NCBI GenBank assembly: GCA_028023455.1
Contig: JAQFVV010000205.1
Span: forward strand, 1,035,353 to 1,099,352
DNA from: Epiperipatus broadwayi
Taxonomy: Eukaryota; Onychophora; Udeonychophora; Euonychophora; Peripatidae
Direction: 5' to 3'
Length of the DNA: 64,000 nucleotides
The position numbers were made by a program, and so were the translations under genes. The notes beneath the pieces were generated by a model that made no database searches, had not been told where the DNA came from, and saw nothing but the letters and a program-made list of their open reading frames with translations. Positions 33,483 through 45,318 of this stretch are shown here, in pieces; position 1 is the stretch's first letter; each line of letters opens with the position of its first letter.

Positions 33483-34010
33483 GATTTGAATTTAGGATTT
33501 TTCAGTCTAGATCCATCCTCCATTCTATCTCAAGCAACCAATACACATGACTGCATACTTGCAAAAAAAAAGTAGATGATTCCCAATATACATATTTCAT
33601 GCATATTCTAATTTCATTTATTATATGTGTCAATAGAGGGATTTGAACTTAGGATTTTTAAGTCTACATTCATCTTCCACTCTAGCTCAAGCAATTGATA
33701 CACATGACTACATATATTTAAAAAAATAGATGATCCTTAATGTATGTATTTCATGGATCCTCTAAATGTATTTCTTATATATGTCAGTAGAGGGATTTGA
33801 ACTTAGCATTTTTAAGTCTATATTTGTTTCTCTACCTTATCTAAAGCAACCAATATATAATACCTGCAAAAAGATAGATGATCACAATATACATATTTAA
33901 TGCATACTCTAAGTTTATTTCTTACATATGTAAGTAGAGGGATTTGAATTTAGAATTTTTCAGTCCATATTTGTCCTCTCTATCTCAAGTAACTGATACA
34001 TATGACCATC
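33483..34010 (-). repeat. Tandem array of family A units (four copies, about 150 bp)
   Basis: Units start at 33483, 33640, 33794 and 33941. On the minus strand each has the 3' half of the family A hammerhead (GAAATATGTATATTGG and variants), a linker, a tRNA-like A box (GAGATAGAATGG type) and a B box (AGTTCAAATCCCT type). The core CUGANGA side has decayed. A short inverted continuation follows at 34015-34065. Confidence 0.78.
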
Positions 34011-35780
34011 TTTTTCGCTTGTATGTAGTCATATGCATTGGTTATAGAGTGAATGAATATAGACTGAAAAATCCTAATGCCAGAGGATAAATAAAATAAA
34101 AATTGGCAAAATGTCTTTGAGATAAGAAATCCAGAGAAGTGTTAGCAAGCAATAGGAGATAAGTTGGAATCTGATGATGGAATATTATTTATTCTACTGC
34201 AATAATCTGCAAGCTAGAATATGTCGTAGTATGTGGTCTGTCATTTCATTTTTTCTATGGCACATCAAACATGGCAGATCTACTTGTGTAAAGTTAATCC
34301 AGAGATTAGTGAGAGGCCATCATTTATTCTATTCCAAGTAGTTGGAAAATCCTAGTATTGAATATGTGATCTATCATTGCATCTTTTTTGATGCGCTCAT
34401 GTAGAAGTCTATTTATTAAAAGAAATTATATTTATTTTAGAAAAAATAAGATTGGTAGTGATTAAGATTTCATTTGATTAAATATATATATATATATTCT
34501 ACTAAGAAAGTAATAGTTTAATAATTATTATACATTGTAAGAACAGTAACATAACGATTTAAATGAGACCATACAATACTAAATTATCCATGTACTTTAC
34601 TACTGTTACGTAATGCTTTATTTACCACCCTATTTTACAGTTTATAGTTTCGATTGGCCCAGCAATCTTCTTCAGAACTTTTATATCACTTCTGAAAGAA
34701 GATTTAAATGATTTTAGGAATAGTGCTTTTTATTTATCCTATTACAGAGCCATCTATTTTAATCTTGTGTAATCAAAAGACTCGTGGTTTATTGCTATAT
34801 AGTTAGTGTCTATTGATTACACATATTTGCAATAATTAGTTTTGGAATAAATATAATGACTTGCTCATCCTAAAAGTATAAAATGGATGTAAATAGAATA
34901 AATCATGTGACTTTTTATTGGTATTTTTATATAAATTTTAAATGTTTAAGTTAATTAATTATTTTTAAAATACAAATATTCTGAAACACAGGTAAACTAA
35001 AAAAAAAGGTGAGATTTCAATAGCGTTAATAGAGGTTCCTGTTTGGGATGAAATTTTTTGGTGTGCTATATTCTTTAGGTGAATTATATATATATATAGT
35101 TAATAACTGGTTCAAATATGATATTAATTTAAAATACAGGCATATAATAATGTGATTTTGTTCCAATGAGATTCTTCACATTGGAATAATTATTGCATGA
35201 TTACATGCATTAATGTATTGTTTCATTTGGCTACATGTTTATATATGTTTTTAATTAACTTAACACTTTTTATCTATCTATCTGCATGCAAAATCTTATA
35301 ACTCAGTTTTCATCCACTTTCTAATATCCTATTTGGTTGAAACTTTGCATACATATGCATTTTCAAGAACAATATTTTGTAGTATTTGTACATATTTTAA
35401 TCAATATATATATATATATGTAAACAATTAAATTTTTTATTTAATATAGGATTTAGTATTGTTGATGGTTCTGTCATCTAGTGGTAAAAATAGTAAATAA
35501 ATTAAAGAAAACTAAATCATTAACAAATTATTCACTATTCTGCATAACAAAGTCTTGGAAAATAAAGGTAACTATAACACTGATCTTTTAACTAGGCCAA
35601 ATATATATTACAGTTTTTTCTGCTTAGATAATTACAAAGTTTGCAAAAAAAAAAAAAGTAAAATTGTAAACTTTGTTGAGCTATCATAATTTTTTCAATG
35701 TCATTAAAGTGCCATTGAATATGGTATCAAATAAGTTAGAAAGCAGCCATCTAAGATAAAATAAAAAAAAACTATTTTAA
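34011..35780. other. AT-rich stretch with one ribozyme-like motif
   Basis: Contains TA microsatellites (34480, 35085, 35405) and the CTGAAGA motif at 34639-34675. No gene is recognised. Confidence 0.5.
34639..34675 (-). ncRNA. CTGAAGA...GAAA hammerhead-like motif
   Basis: Minus strand: CTGAAGA (34675-34669), extra A, stem GATTG/CAATC (34667-34663 with 34656-34652), GAAA (34651-34648), then C TATAAACT G TA, which can form a two-pair stem III. Stem I is poor. The same layout (extra A before stem II) occurs in family C at 60224-60256. Confidence 0.35.
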
Positions 35781-35785
35781 GATTA

Positions 35786-36086
35786 TGAGTTATAATTACA
35801 AATTTATTAAATGCACATTGATTACATAAGTAATATTTACTGAGGCTATAACTTTGAGAATATGCATGTAAAATGTGATAGTAGGGACCTCTACAGGTGT
35901 TTAACCACAAGCTTCATGCTCACAGATCTAACCGCTTCAGCTTCATCTATTTAAATAGAAAGTAGGTTGAAATAAAGAAGGGTTCCCCTCTTTTCTTCCA
36001 TAGTGTAAGCTTGTGGTTAAACACCTGTAGAGGTCCCTACTATCACATTTTACACGCATATTCTCGAGGTTATAGCCTCAGTAAAG
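35786..36086. mobile_element. Family D element in palindromic form
   Basis: Arms of about 75 bp (35845-35915 and 36010-36082; ends CTGAGGCTATA and TATAGCCTCAG) flank a central segment containing AAGGGTTCCCCTCTTTTCTT. The centre is inverted relative to the order in 9590-10319. Confidence 0.8.
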
Positions 36087-37185
36087 ATTATGAGTTATGG
36101 AAAAAAATTGACATTTTTAAATTATAGTAATTTTAATTAAGGGAACAAATGTTTTATATTTCTTTATTAAATAAATGCATTTAAAAAAATATTTTGCTGT
36201 CGACATTTATAAAATGTTATATAAATAAAAAGTAGAATTATATATGCATAAATTTTCAAAAAGTATATTTATTCACAAAATGCCTTAAAAAGTATACAAA
36301 TAAATTTTATTCAGCTTTTATAATAGTCTTAATATTGTGTGACCAGAATAAATGTGTGGTCCTCATGTTCAAAAATAGTCTAAGACTGTTTCTAAACATG
36401 AGTCCTATACACTTTTATTTTGATTGCATAAATATCAAGACTGAGTAAATTTATTTTTTACTTTTAGTGCATTTATGTGAATAAAAGCATTTCTTTATTT
36501 TTTTTTTCCATTTCTAACTTTGAACTGTAAGATGTTTATTTCAAACTTTTAAAGGTTGAATTTTAATAATGTTTTCAAAACTTACAACTTTTCAAAACTA
36601 TTATAACAATAATAGAAAATTAACATTTTAATAAATAAGAATTAAACTTATGTAAACTCTTTAATCTGATAAAGAACCAGACACATCTAAAACTTCTGCC
36701 AGTAAATCCAGAAAACAAACTAAACACATCAATGCTAGGCTTGCAGTAAAGTCAATATCTAGAGATGACATTTTGTGATGATGTAGTAAAATATTACTAC
36801 AGAAGACAAAATAATATCAAAATTACACCTTTTTTTAAAATTCAACAAAACAAATTAGCATTTTTATGTTGACCACTGATTTGCATCATATGGTTTTGTA
36901 ACCCTATAAATTCTTCATTTAGAATGATTCAATTATGGTTTCTGTATCATTTATTTGACAGTTTTGCAATTATCTGACAGTAAAGACTTGAACTAAAATG
37001 TATATTGATAAAGTAATTCTAATTAAAATCATTAGATACTATTATCACTGGTAGGAAAAATAGAAAAGAAGACAGAGCAGGTATATTTTCAAGACAAGAG
37101 GCATTAGATTCAAAAGTATCCATTTCTTTCAAGATATCAGTTTTTATTTAATTCTTGAAATTAAAAATTGAAAGTTTTTACATAG
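36087..37185. other. AT-rich stretch without recognisable feature
   Basis: No repeat family, exon or RNA gene could be recognised. Confidence 0.5.
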
Positions 37186-37189
37186 ATTG

Positions 37190-37890
37190 TTTATAATTGC
37201 AAAATGAAAATAGTTATCTATCATGGAGTTATGTAATGTCAAAGTTTCTTTATCATCAAAAACCAATGAAAAGATAGAATTATAATATTCCATCTTTGGG
37301 CTCTGTTCTTATATAAGCTTAGTTTTTGACTTGATTTTAAAATTATACGGTGAATTTTGTCTATTGTTTTAATTTATGTACTGACTAAATATCGAGTAAT
37401 CACCATTAATATATTCAAAGGATGAAGGACGAGTCTTACTTTTAACAACCTTTGAACTTTAAGGGAAATATTAGTTTTACTAATTGTAATAATAAATAAA
37501 TAATTATAATATCTAAATATATGTAATTGCAAAGTGGAAGTAATATTTGTTCTTCATCCTTTGAATATATTTACAATGGTTAACAGAACATTTAATCTGT
37601 TAATAGATAAAATTCACCATATAATTTAAAGACCAAGTCAAAAACTAAGCTTGTCAAGTGTTGGTGGTCGAATGGTCTCACAGCTGCCTTACAAGCAGTT
37701 GTCCCAGGTTTGCAGGTTCACTTCCCGGCTGATGCTTTGACACATGAAAAAAAACTAAGCTTATATAACAACAGAACCCAAAGAAAGAATGGTATTTTAT
37801 TTTTTCATTGGTTTTTGATGTTACATAAAACTTGACTGTTACATAACTCAGCAAGATGAAGGGTAGTTACTTCCACTTTGCAATTACAGA
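37190..37890. mobile_element. Large imperfect inverted repeat with nested SINE
   Basis: Left arm 37190-37445 and right arm 37545-37890 are inverted copies (for example AGGATGAAGGAC at 37420 against GTTCTTCATCCTT at 37550, and ACCAATGAAAA at 37262 against TTTTTCATTGGTTT at 37801). The right arm is interrupted by the SINE at 37653-37749. Confidence 0.7.
37653..37749 (+). mobile_element. SINE family G, copy G2, with 13-bp target duplication
   Basis: tRNA-like head: GTGGTCGAATGGTCTCACAG (A-box arm), CTGCCTTACAAGCAG (anticodon-like arm) and GCAGGTTCACTTCCC (B box), then a GATGCTTTGACACATG tail. AAAAACTAAGCTT flanks both sides (37640-37652 and 37750-37762). Confidence 0.85.
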
Positions 37891-38365
37891 AATTTAGATG
37901 TTATGATTATCTGTTTATTATTATAGTTTATATATATTTTTCTAAAAATAAATGAAATATTTGTTTATTAGTAAGTATATAACATAAAGATTCAAATATA
38001 TATAAATGCATTTTTTTAGAGAAATATAAGTTAAGAAAAGTATAATAATGTAAAACAAAAATGATTATTGCCAAAAAAGAAAAAGGAAATATCTTTTTTA
38101 AATTATTTTTTTGCAATTATAAGTGAAATTTTAATATCCTTGAAAATAATTTTATTTTATTATATATGCAAAAGTTCATTTTATTAATAGAAAATTGGTG
38201 GAAATAAGTTTTATTTTATTCAAAATAACATCTCTAAATGCTAAAATGCCCCCTATTGTTCTGATTATGTATATTATATTATTTCATCTTTTCTTTTCAA
38301 AGAAAATATATTATTTTTAAGCATACATTTTATTTTTAAATTTATATTAGCCATAAGGTTTTTTG

Positions 38366-38518
38366 GTAGTTGTGACTTACGCGCCATGTGGCTGCAACAG
38401 CGCCATCTAGCAGCTGGAACTTGCATCACTACTTGTTGCCCCCCTACTCTGAATACTTCTGTGTGTTGACACAGAAACGGTGTCTCATGCGGCCACATGG
38501 AGTCTAAGTCACTACTAC
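38366..38518. mobile_element. Small TIR element (MITE-like), GC-richer than surroundings
   Basis: Inverted ends of about 31 bp (38366-38396 and 38488-38518), sharing GTAGTWGTGACTTA and CCATGTGGCYGCA. The 153-bp element contains a CTCF-like motif at 38400-38413. No target duplication was confirmed. Confidence 0.65.
38400..38413 (-). promoter_or_regulatory. CTCF-like motif
   Basis: The minus strand reads CTGCTAGATGGCGC, agreeing with the bilaterian CTCF consensus at 12 of 14 positions by eye. A second match lies 190 bp away on the other strand. Confidence 0.4.
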
Positions 38519-38594
38519 TGTTTTTTTATATATAAAATATATAGAATAAAGATTTATTAGTTATAATATAAAGCATGAGTGTTTATTAAATAAG

Positions 38595-38608
38595 CCACTA
38601 GAGGGCTG
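38595..38608 (+). promoter_or_regulatory. CTCF-like motif, near-consensus
   Basis: CCACTAGAGGGCTG agrees with CCASYAGRKGGCRS at 13 of 14 positions by eye. Function is inferred from the motif only. Confidence 0.45.
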
Positions 38609-38614
38609 TCTAAA

Positions 38615-39890
38615 ACACTGCACCCTGGAAGATTAAAATTAAATTAATGTATTATACTTTATTTAAATTTCAACTTCTTAGAGATGTTTTTAGAATTGTG
38701 TAACATAATATACCTGCTTTTTTAGTTTACATAACACAAACTAGAACAACTCTCTAATCTAGCACCATCTATAGTAAGCTTGAATAATCAACAAATTCAA
38801 CAAGATTACAATGCATAGCAATTCCCATTTTCAGACAATAAAAAATGTATGATTTAAAATTAGAACAAGTGAATGTATGCATCTGGCACTATCAAATTAA
38901 AAGTTTAAATTAAAAAAAAGCCTAATGTTTGAAACCTGAGCCATAGATCTAGTCTCTGGTCAGTAATTATATATTCTAACTTCAGTTCTTTTCTAACTAT
39001 GAACATCTTTTCCCCCATGACTATGCATATCTATAAAACACAATAATTCTTTACAAAATAATATATAATAAGAATAGGTCTTTGTTCTAGCACCATCATT
39101 AATAATTTGTACTAAATTTTAATTATATGAGGAATAGAAAATATTTATTAGAAGATATAGTTTCACTAGGAATCTACCCATATGACTAAGCTTTAACGGA
39201 AGGTTGCATAATATAAAAACATTTTGTGTGTGTGTGTGTTGCTATTACTATTATAGATTTTATGATTGTATGTTTGACTTTTCTCATCATCTAATTGAAG
39301 TGTAAAAAGTTTTTAAAATAATTCAAATTTTATTTAAACTTTTCACATATCTGCAACTGTTAGTAATAATAATCAGGTTAGTATACAACATAACATTTGG
39401 GGTGATATTATTATCCTCTCTTCTTCAGCTATTGCTTAATGACCAGTGAATACTGGCATGGATATTAAATTGTGACTGTTGGGTTTGTAATACTTAATTT
39501 AAAATGATACTCTAACCAATTAGATCATTCTGTCTTTGATAAAATGGCTTTGTTAGTCTGGTAGAACATCATCTCAATTCATGCAGTGATGTTATTTTCT
39601 TTTCTTCAGATTTTGCTGCCCTGATTGGAGACAGAAGTAGTATGACAATTAAACTCTTGCCTTTTAGATTCATAAATATTGAATTTAAAGTGATATCCAT
39701 ATCAATTAGACCATTTCCTCTTGAAATCCGTATTCATAAATCTAGTAGTCTGCAATTCAATGCCCAATCTAGAACTATCATAAAACTGCATTGTAGTTCT
39801 TCTGGGTTAAAAATAACTTTAGGTAATGTAAAATACTTTGGTGTCAAGTTTACAATATCACTTGTTAATCACTGAATACTCAACATTACT
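38615..39890. other. AT-rich stretch without recognisable gene
   Basis: Contains a TG microsatellite near 39227. A 77-codon frame (39642-39875) has no recognisable motif. Confidence 0.5.
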
Positions 39891-39894
39891 ATAG

Positions 39895-40640
39895 ATGGGC
39901 ATTAGAGTGGAGTGCTGCTCTTATTGAGTTACAAATAAAATGTGGGCAATGAGATGAGTGAGATAGGTAGTATGGTATGTAGATTTGGATAAAGGACTTC
40001 ATGCCAGTATGCTTGTACAAAGGATAGAATGATTATGTTAGAAGAATTGTAAGTGTTATAGTGACAAAGATTGGGATAAAAGAATAGATGTATTAATAAA
40101 AAATAGAGAGCTGGAGCGATGAAGAGCTAGTATGGAGAGTAAAAAGAATATAAATATATATAAAAGTAAACACATTTGAATTGAGTTCATTTATGATAAT
40201 AGCAGAGAAAGTAGTTTACTATTTAATGCTTGAACAGGATTGGTAACAACAAGAAAGTATACACACAAATGGAAAAATGTGGGTAATTTAGCCTGCAGGT
40301 TATGTAAGGAAGGCATGTAAAATATTAGTCATTTGCTAATAGAATGTAAATTGTTGCAAGCAGACAGGGTACAAATAATGAAGTTGTGGGAGAATAAATT
40401 TGAACCAAGTGATTATACAGAAAGTGGTTATTAGTCTTCATGCTAGGGTTGGAAAAAGGTAAGTGGAATCTAAATAGAAAGATGATGGAATGGACAAAGA
40501 TGATGTTGTGGAAATGGGATAGAGCAGGATAGAAAAGAATATAGGAAAAACTTAGAGTGGAGAATGGAAAGGGCTAACAGATTTTTCTTCATCATATTTG
40601 TTGAGAGATTCCTGACTTCAATAAAGGAGTAGTCAAATAA
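39895..40640 (+). pseudogene. LINE 3' relic with zf-RVT-like CCHC end
   Basis: Near 40262-40365 the translation reads YTHKWKN, LACRLCKEGM and ISHLLIECKLLQADR. This gives the C-x2-C ... HLL-x-EC pattern of the zinc-binding domain that ends many LINE polymerases. Upstream an RVKR-type basic stretch and downstream ERANRFFFI are compatible with the same protein. Several stops are present. The 5' flank CTATAGATGGGCATTAGAGT resembles 40993-41020, so flanking sequence is repeated. Confidence 0.65.
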
Positions 40641-41201
40641 CATCACATATATATTATGTAAGATAAATAATTAAATAATTTATTAATAATATTCCATATC
40701 AAGGGATTAAGTGCTTGCAGTTAATAGAAATCTGGGGGATAGTAAAATATATAGTTACTAATCTGAAATGAGATCTACATAATTATTCAAGAAAGTTGTC
40801 TAGGGTTTGAAACCTTAGAGTATTTTAAATTGTTAGGCTTTCATCTTTAGTAATACAACAGAGTTAAAGATGGTTGTTTAGATGTATGATTGTATTGCAT
40901 CCAGTTTTGTACCTTATGCCTCACTAATAAAGATAAATGTCATAATATTATCTGTGGCTGGGAATTATCAACCAATAATCACTGCTTACCCAATCCTACT
41001 ATAGATGGCATTAGAGTAGAGGGCTGATCTTGTTTTATCATATTAATATCTAAGATAAAGAATGATGTCATTTTTTTACTATATCCAGCTACTACCATAG
41101 AGATTCTTTTTCTAATTATAGATGTGAGTAAATTAATATAAAATTATGTAAAAAAGATAATCTAACCAAAGATTGCATTATTTTTTTCATATGACATTAG
41201 A

Positions 41202-41321
41202 AAATGATTGAAATGCTAGAACAATGTAATATATATTTATTGGTTTAATATTTGATTAAAGAAATGATTGAAATGCTAGGACAATGTAATATATATTTAT
41301 TGGTTTAATATTTGATTAAAG
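41202..41321. repeat. 60-bp tandem duplication
   Basis: Units 41202-41261 and 41262-41321 differ by one base (CTAGAACAATG versus CTAGGACAATG), suggesting a recent event. Confidence 0.95.
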
Positions 41322-41830
41322 AAATGCTTTTTTTTGTATACACATAATACCACACACTACAGAAAAATGATTTATAGAAACAACACATTTTTCAAAGGTG
41401 AAACCTTATTTGTCAAGGTTAGATAGGTAAATAAATAGTCTGAATGATTAATTTAAATATATTACAATTTTCAAAACTAATCCAGATTTTGAACTGTAGT
41501 TTGACGACTTTTATTTAATAACTTTAGTTCAATGCTCCAAAATTAAATGTTTTATTTTTGTTTTTGGGTTTCTCTTTAGCTTTATAATTTTTAATGGCTT
41601 CTGGCAGTTTTCATTTTTAATTACGACACTAATATGTTAAGGAAAACAACTCTTTTTTATAAATTATTTTGAAATAATATTTAAAGTTCATTTAGTATAA
41701 TGGTTTAATCTTTTTAATTTTGAAATTTTTATCAAGGTAAAGAAATACTTTTTTGTTTTAAGAATATTTATATAAATATGTTCCAATGAAAAGATGATTG
41801 TTTATTGGTTCTCCCTCCATGCTGCTTGCA

Positions 41831-41844
41831 GCGCCATCTCTTTG
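41831..41844 (-). promoter_or_regulatory. Weak CTCF-like motif
   Basis: The minus strand contains AGATGGCGC, but the 5' half of the consensus matches poorly. Confidence 0.22.
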
Positions 41845-42178
41845 ACATAGTTGATCTCTTCATCACGAAAGCTTTAAAATGCTAACAGTTCTGGATCACG
41901 AATTATGACATAAAATGTGACAGTGTGTTTTATGCCTTAATCTACTCTGTAACAGCATATTAACATTAAGTGTTATTTTAAATTGAGCAGAATAGATATT
42001 AAAATGTTTGGTGTGATTCAAGCATGTAAATAAATTCAAGAATGTTTTCAGAAGGTTGTCAAGATTTTGTGGTGACGGGTAGAACAATGGTGATGATCTA
42101 TGAAGATACAGATCACAATCTCACATTCATGTGGCAGTTCACATATTCTAGCATTTTAAAAAAAATTATAAGCTAAAC

Positions 42179-42627
42179 CAGTGTTCTTCAACCCTTGGTC
42201 CGCGGACCGGTGCCGGCCGCAGAAGTTTTTTACAGGTCCGCTTTTTATTTATTTTTTCATCTCATTTTTACCCAATTAAAAAGAAAGAAACAGAACGAAA
42301 ACAAAATCTAATCAATCATACATAAATTAATTTGTTTTTCTAATTATCACAGATGTTTATGGGGGGTGGAGAATTAAATTTTTTATTACTTTTATAAACA
42401 AAATTCAAAAAAAAAGTTTTTTATTATACAAACTCCATATATATATATATATTTAACTGCATTTTGTATCTTTAACATTGTTGTTTTTATCAGTTATAAC
42501 AATTATGCTCATATAAGGGTATGCAGTTTACATCTTTAAGAAAATTTATCTATAGACTTCTGCCGGTCAGTGAAACCTTATCCTCATTTTTACCAGGCCG
42601 CAGATGTGAAAAGGTTGAAGACCACTG
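42179..42627. mobile_element. hAT-type MITE with 8-bp target duplication
   Basis: Inverted ends CAGTGTTCTTCAACC and GGTTGAAGACCACTG. AGCTAAAC is duplicated at 42171-42178 and 42628-42635. Subterminal GGTCCGCGGACCGG is typical of this hAT lineage. No transposase frame. Confidence 0.93.
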
Positions 42628-43064
42628 AGCTAAACTATGTCATTACATAGTGCATGTATTTATTCAAAGGTAGCAGTGTAGGCAATTTAGGGGGAAGACC
42701 CAGTCACCTTCTCATTGGCACATACTTGTGTATGAGATGATCATGTGACATATTGTAAAATGAGTTCTCCTTAGATAAAAAATGAAAAGTTTCTGTATTT
42801 GTCCATATGCCCAAGATTCTGTTAAGAAGTTAAATATTCCTATTCTTGGATGAAACTCTGCAGTAGATTAATAATGATGGTGACTCTCTAAGATTGTAAT
42901 TTTCTAAATTGTCTACTATTACTTTTAAAGAGATCACTAGGAGATGCCTAGGAAATATTGTTCAAAAGTGGCCTCTCTTCAACAACTTTTTAACCATCAA
43001 AACATCACAGAATAACCATTTCATATATGTGTAGACATGTTGTTAATAAGAGTACCAAATTCTC

Positions 43065-43265
43065 CATACAGTAGTTCCATCAAGTGCAATCCTTTGTAAA
43101 AATAGATGCATTACTCTCAATCCAAGGCTCCTCACTGATGAAAGTCACAAGCTAGAAACTAGTCTGTGGATGTTGGTTGAGTAGGCACTAGATACAGATT
43201 TTATGTACAAACTTTCCTGCATCCATTGATTACAAAGTCTTGCACTTGGTGGCACTACTATACAG
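43065..43265 (+). mobile_element. Family B element, copy B3
   Basis: A plus-sense arm with ribozyme-like motif, preceded by a short inverted remnant of the opposite arm (43070-43110, complement of the 43215-43262 end). It is therefore an inverted dimer with most of one arm deleted. Confidence 0.75.
43129..43170 (+). ncRNA. Hammerhead-ribozyme-like motif B3
   Basis: Stem I TCCTCA/TGTGGA (43129-43134 with 43165-43170, one mismatch), core CTGATGA (43135-43141), GAAA (43155-43158), CTAG stem III and UC ending at 43164. Confidence 0.62.
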
Positions 43266-43616
43266 AGAGCTTGGAACTTTTTATTCTTCAGTTATCTCAT
43301 GCAATAAAATTTCATTATTTTTGTTGATATTCAGCAGCAGGATCTGCTTACTAATGAGCATGACTATTCCAGCACCAAGGAAAAAGAGTTGATAAAAGTA
43401 ATATATTAGAGATGATGAGGTTTATGATGACTATGCAAACCAGTCTGGTAAATCATAGTACATCTGCATACACAATAAATTGGTTCATTATTCTGTTTAT
43501 TTAATAATAGCTGTAGCTACAGCTTTTCTCATGTTAGTAGAATAAAAGAATATAAAGCAATATGCAGCTATTTCCATAGCACATATATTTATGTATTATT
43601 TACATAAAATAATAAT

Positions 43617-43812
43617 ATGAATTATGAAATCTTAAAGTGGATTCTAAGAGATTGTAAAAAACCCAGAAAGAGACCACATGTGAGATGGATATATGAAATA
43701 AGAAAGTGTGCAGGGGTGATATGGAGAAGAGAAGCTGATCAGAGAAGATGGATTGAACTTGGTGAGACCTTCATCCTGCAGTGGATTGATAATGGTTGAT
43801 GATGATGATGAA
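43617..43812 (+). pseudogene. RTE-like LINE 3' end, best-preserved tail
   Basis: Sixty codons stay open: RPHVRWIYEIRKCAGVIW, then RREADQRRWIELGETF and QWIDNG, ending in a stop at 43797-43799. This is the C-terminal tail of RTE-like endonuclease/reverse-transcriptase proteins, upstream catalytic domains missing. A (GATGAT)n tail follows at once (43797-43811), as expected of an RTE 3' end. It is 5'-truncated and has no known host role. Confidence 0.85.
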
Positions 43813-43897
43813 TTATACTGTGTATGTTAGTAGAATAAAAGAATAAAATGCAATATATAGCTGCTCCCATGTCTTACATATTTATATGTTGCCATTA

Positions 43898-44059
43898 GAA
43901 ACCAGTCAACACTTAGACAATCCCAATATAGATAACAATCAAGAATTTCCAACTGTTGCCAAGGCAATCTGTTTTGTTGAAAGGAGGTTGCCTTGACAAC
44001 AGTTTGAAATTGTTGATTGTTATATCTATATTAGGACTGTCTAAGCGTTGACTGGTTTC
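43898..44059. mobile_element. 162-bp hairpin MITE
   Basis: Arms of about 70 bp (ends GAAACCAGTCAAC and GTTGACTGGTTTC) leave a loop of only about 20 bp. Non-coding. Confidence 0.88.
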
Positions 44060-45318
44060 AAATGTTTACTTATAAACCCATTTAGCCTTAAGCATTATTA
44101 TACTTATATATTACATATATTAATTAATATTATATTAGTTATAACATCAGTTTCAGAATTTTAGTTTAAATATATTTCTTATATGATAAACTAATTATTA
44201 AAAATGGCTGTGGAATTTTAACCTTGTGGTATTTTGTTTCTGTCCCACTTTCAAGTGAGAAATTAAATATGGGATACAAATAAAATTTAATTAAGTTAAA
44301 ATTTATTTATAAAATCAAACTTTACCTCTTTTACCAAAAATTATAATCTCTTGATTTCTATAATATGTATTCAAATACACAGGCCTCAACATACTTTACA
44401 CTCATTTAAATTTTTTCCAACACCTATGAAGTCTTTCGCAAATCATTATGATTTCAATGCATATTGCAAATTACCAGTTTTTAAAACAAGTACCATCTAG
44501 GAAAAATCCATAGCCTATGTAATTCTCTAAAAAAAAGAAAATCGTGCAAGATTCATCACGATTGGTATAATATTTGTTGAGTTATAAAATAACAAACTTT
44601 CACACTTACTTTATAATGTTTTATGAGTCTATCTTTTACCTTCTTTAGCAGCCATTCTTTTCTGAATTACTTTGATATGTATTCAATTGTAATTCCCCAA
44701 AATAGTCCATTTTATGGCATATCTTATTAGAATATCATTGAGATAATCTTCATATTGTAAATGGGATCATCCATAAAAAGCATGCTTAAGTTCATTTTTA
44801 AAATATCATTTTAGGATGTCTTCTATTGTTTGTTCACTTCACATGTCCACTCAAATGAAGATGTGCTTTTATAGTAGTGGATTTATATCCCATTCAGAAA
44901 TATGAAGAATATAATGTTTGTTTTTATGATTCAGCCATTGTGGTTTTAAAATTTTATGAAGCATCTTTAATATTAAAGTAAAGTAGTAGATAACTGTTAG
45001 AATGAAGCCTAGATTTAAAATGGCTGAAGGAGTATCACATATTTTCCATACTGCTTTCTTTTGTTTTTGTTTTTTTTGAGATGTAAAATTTTTTTGATTT
45101 TTAAATGCAGTTTAAATTTATGGGCTTACTGTAAAAAAAATTTTTTTACTATGTTTGATTTTAAATAAAAAATTATAAGAATTTAAAATTGTGATTGAAA
45201 ATATTATGGCATCTTTTTTACACATCATCTCTTCCTAATGTTAAAACCTGATTATCCCTCTAACTTCTTAAACCTACAACCAGCAAATTATTTCTGACAC
45301 ATTTTATTTTTTCTAACC
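44060..45318. other. AT-rich stretch without recognisable gene
   Basis: No repeat family or exon was recognised. Confidence 0.5.
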
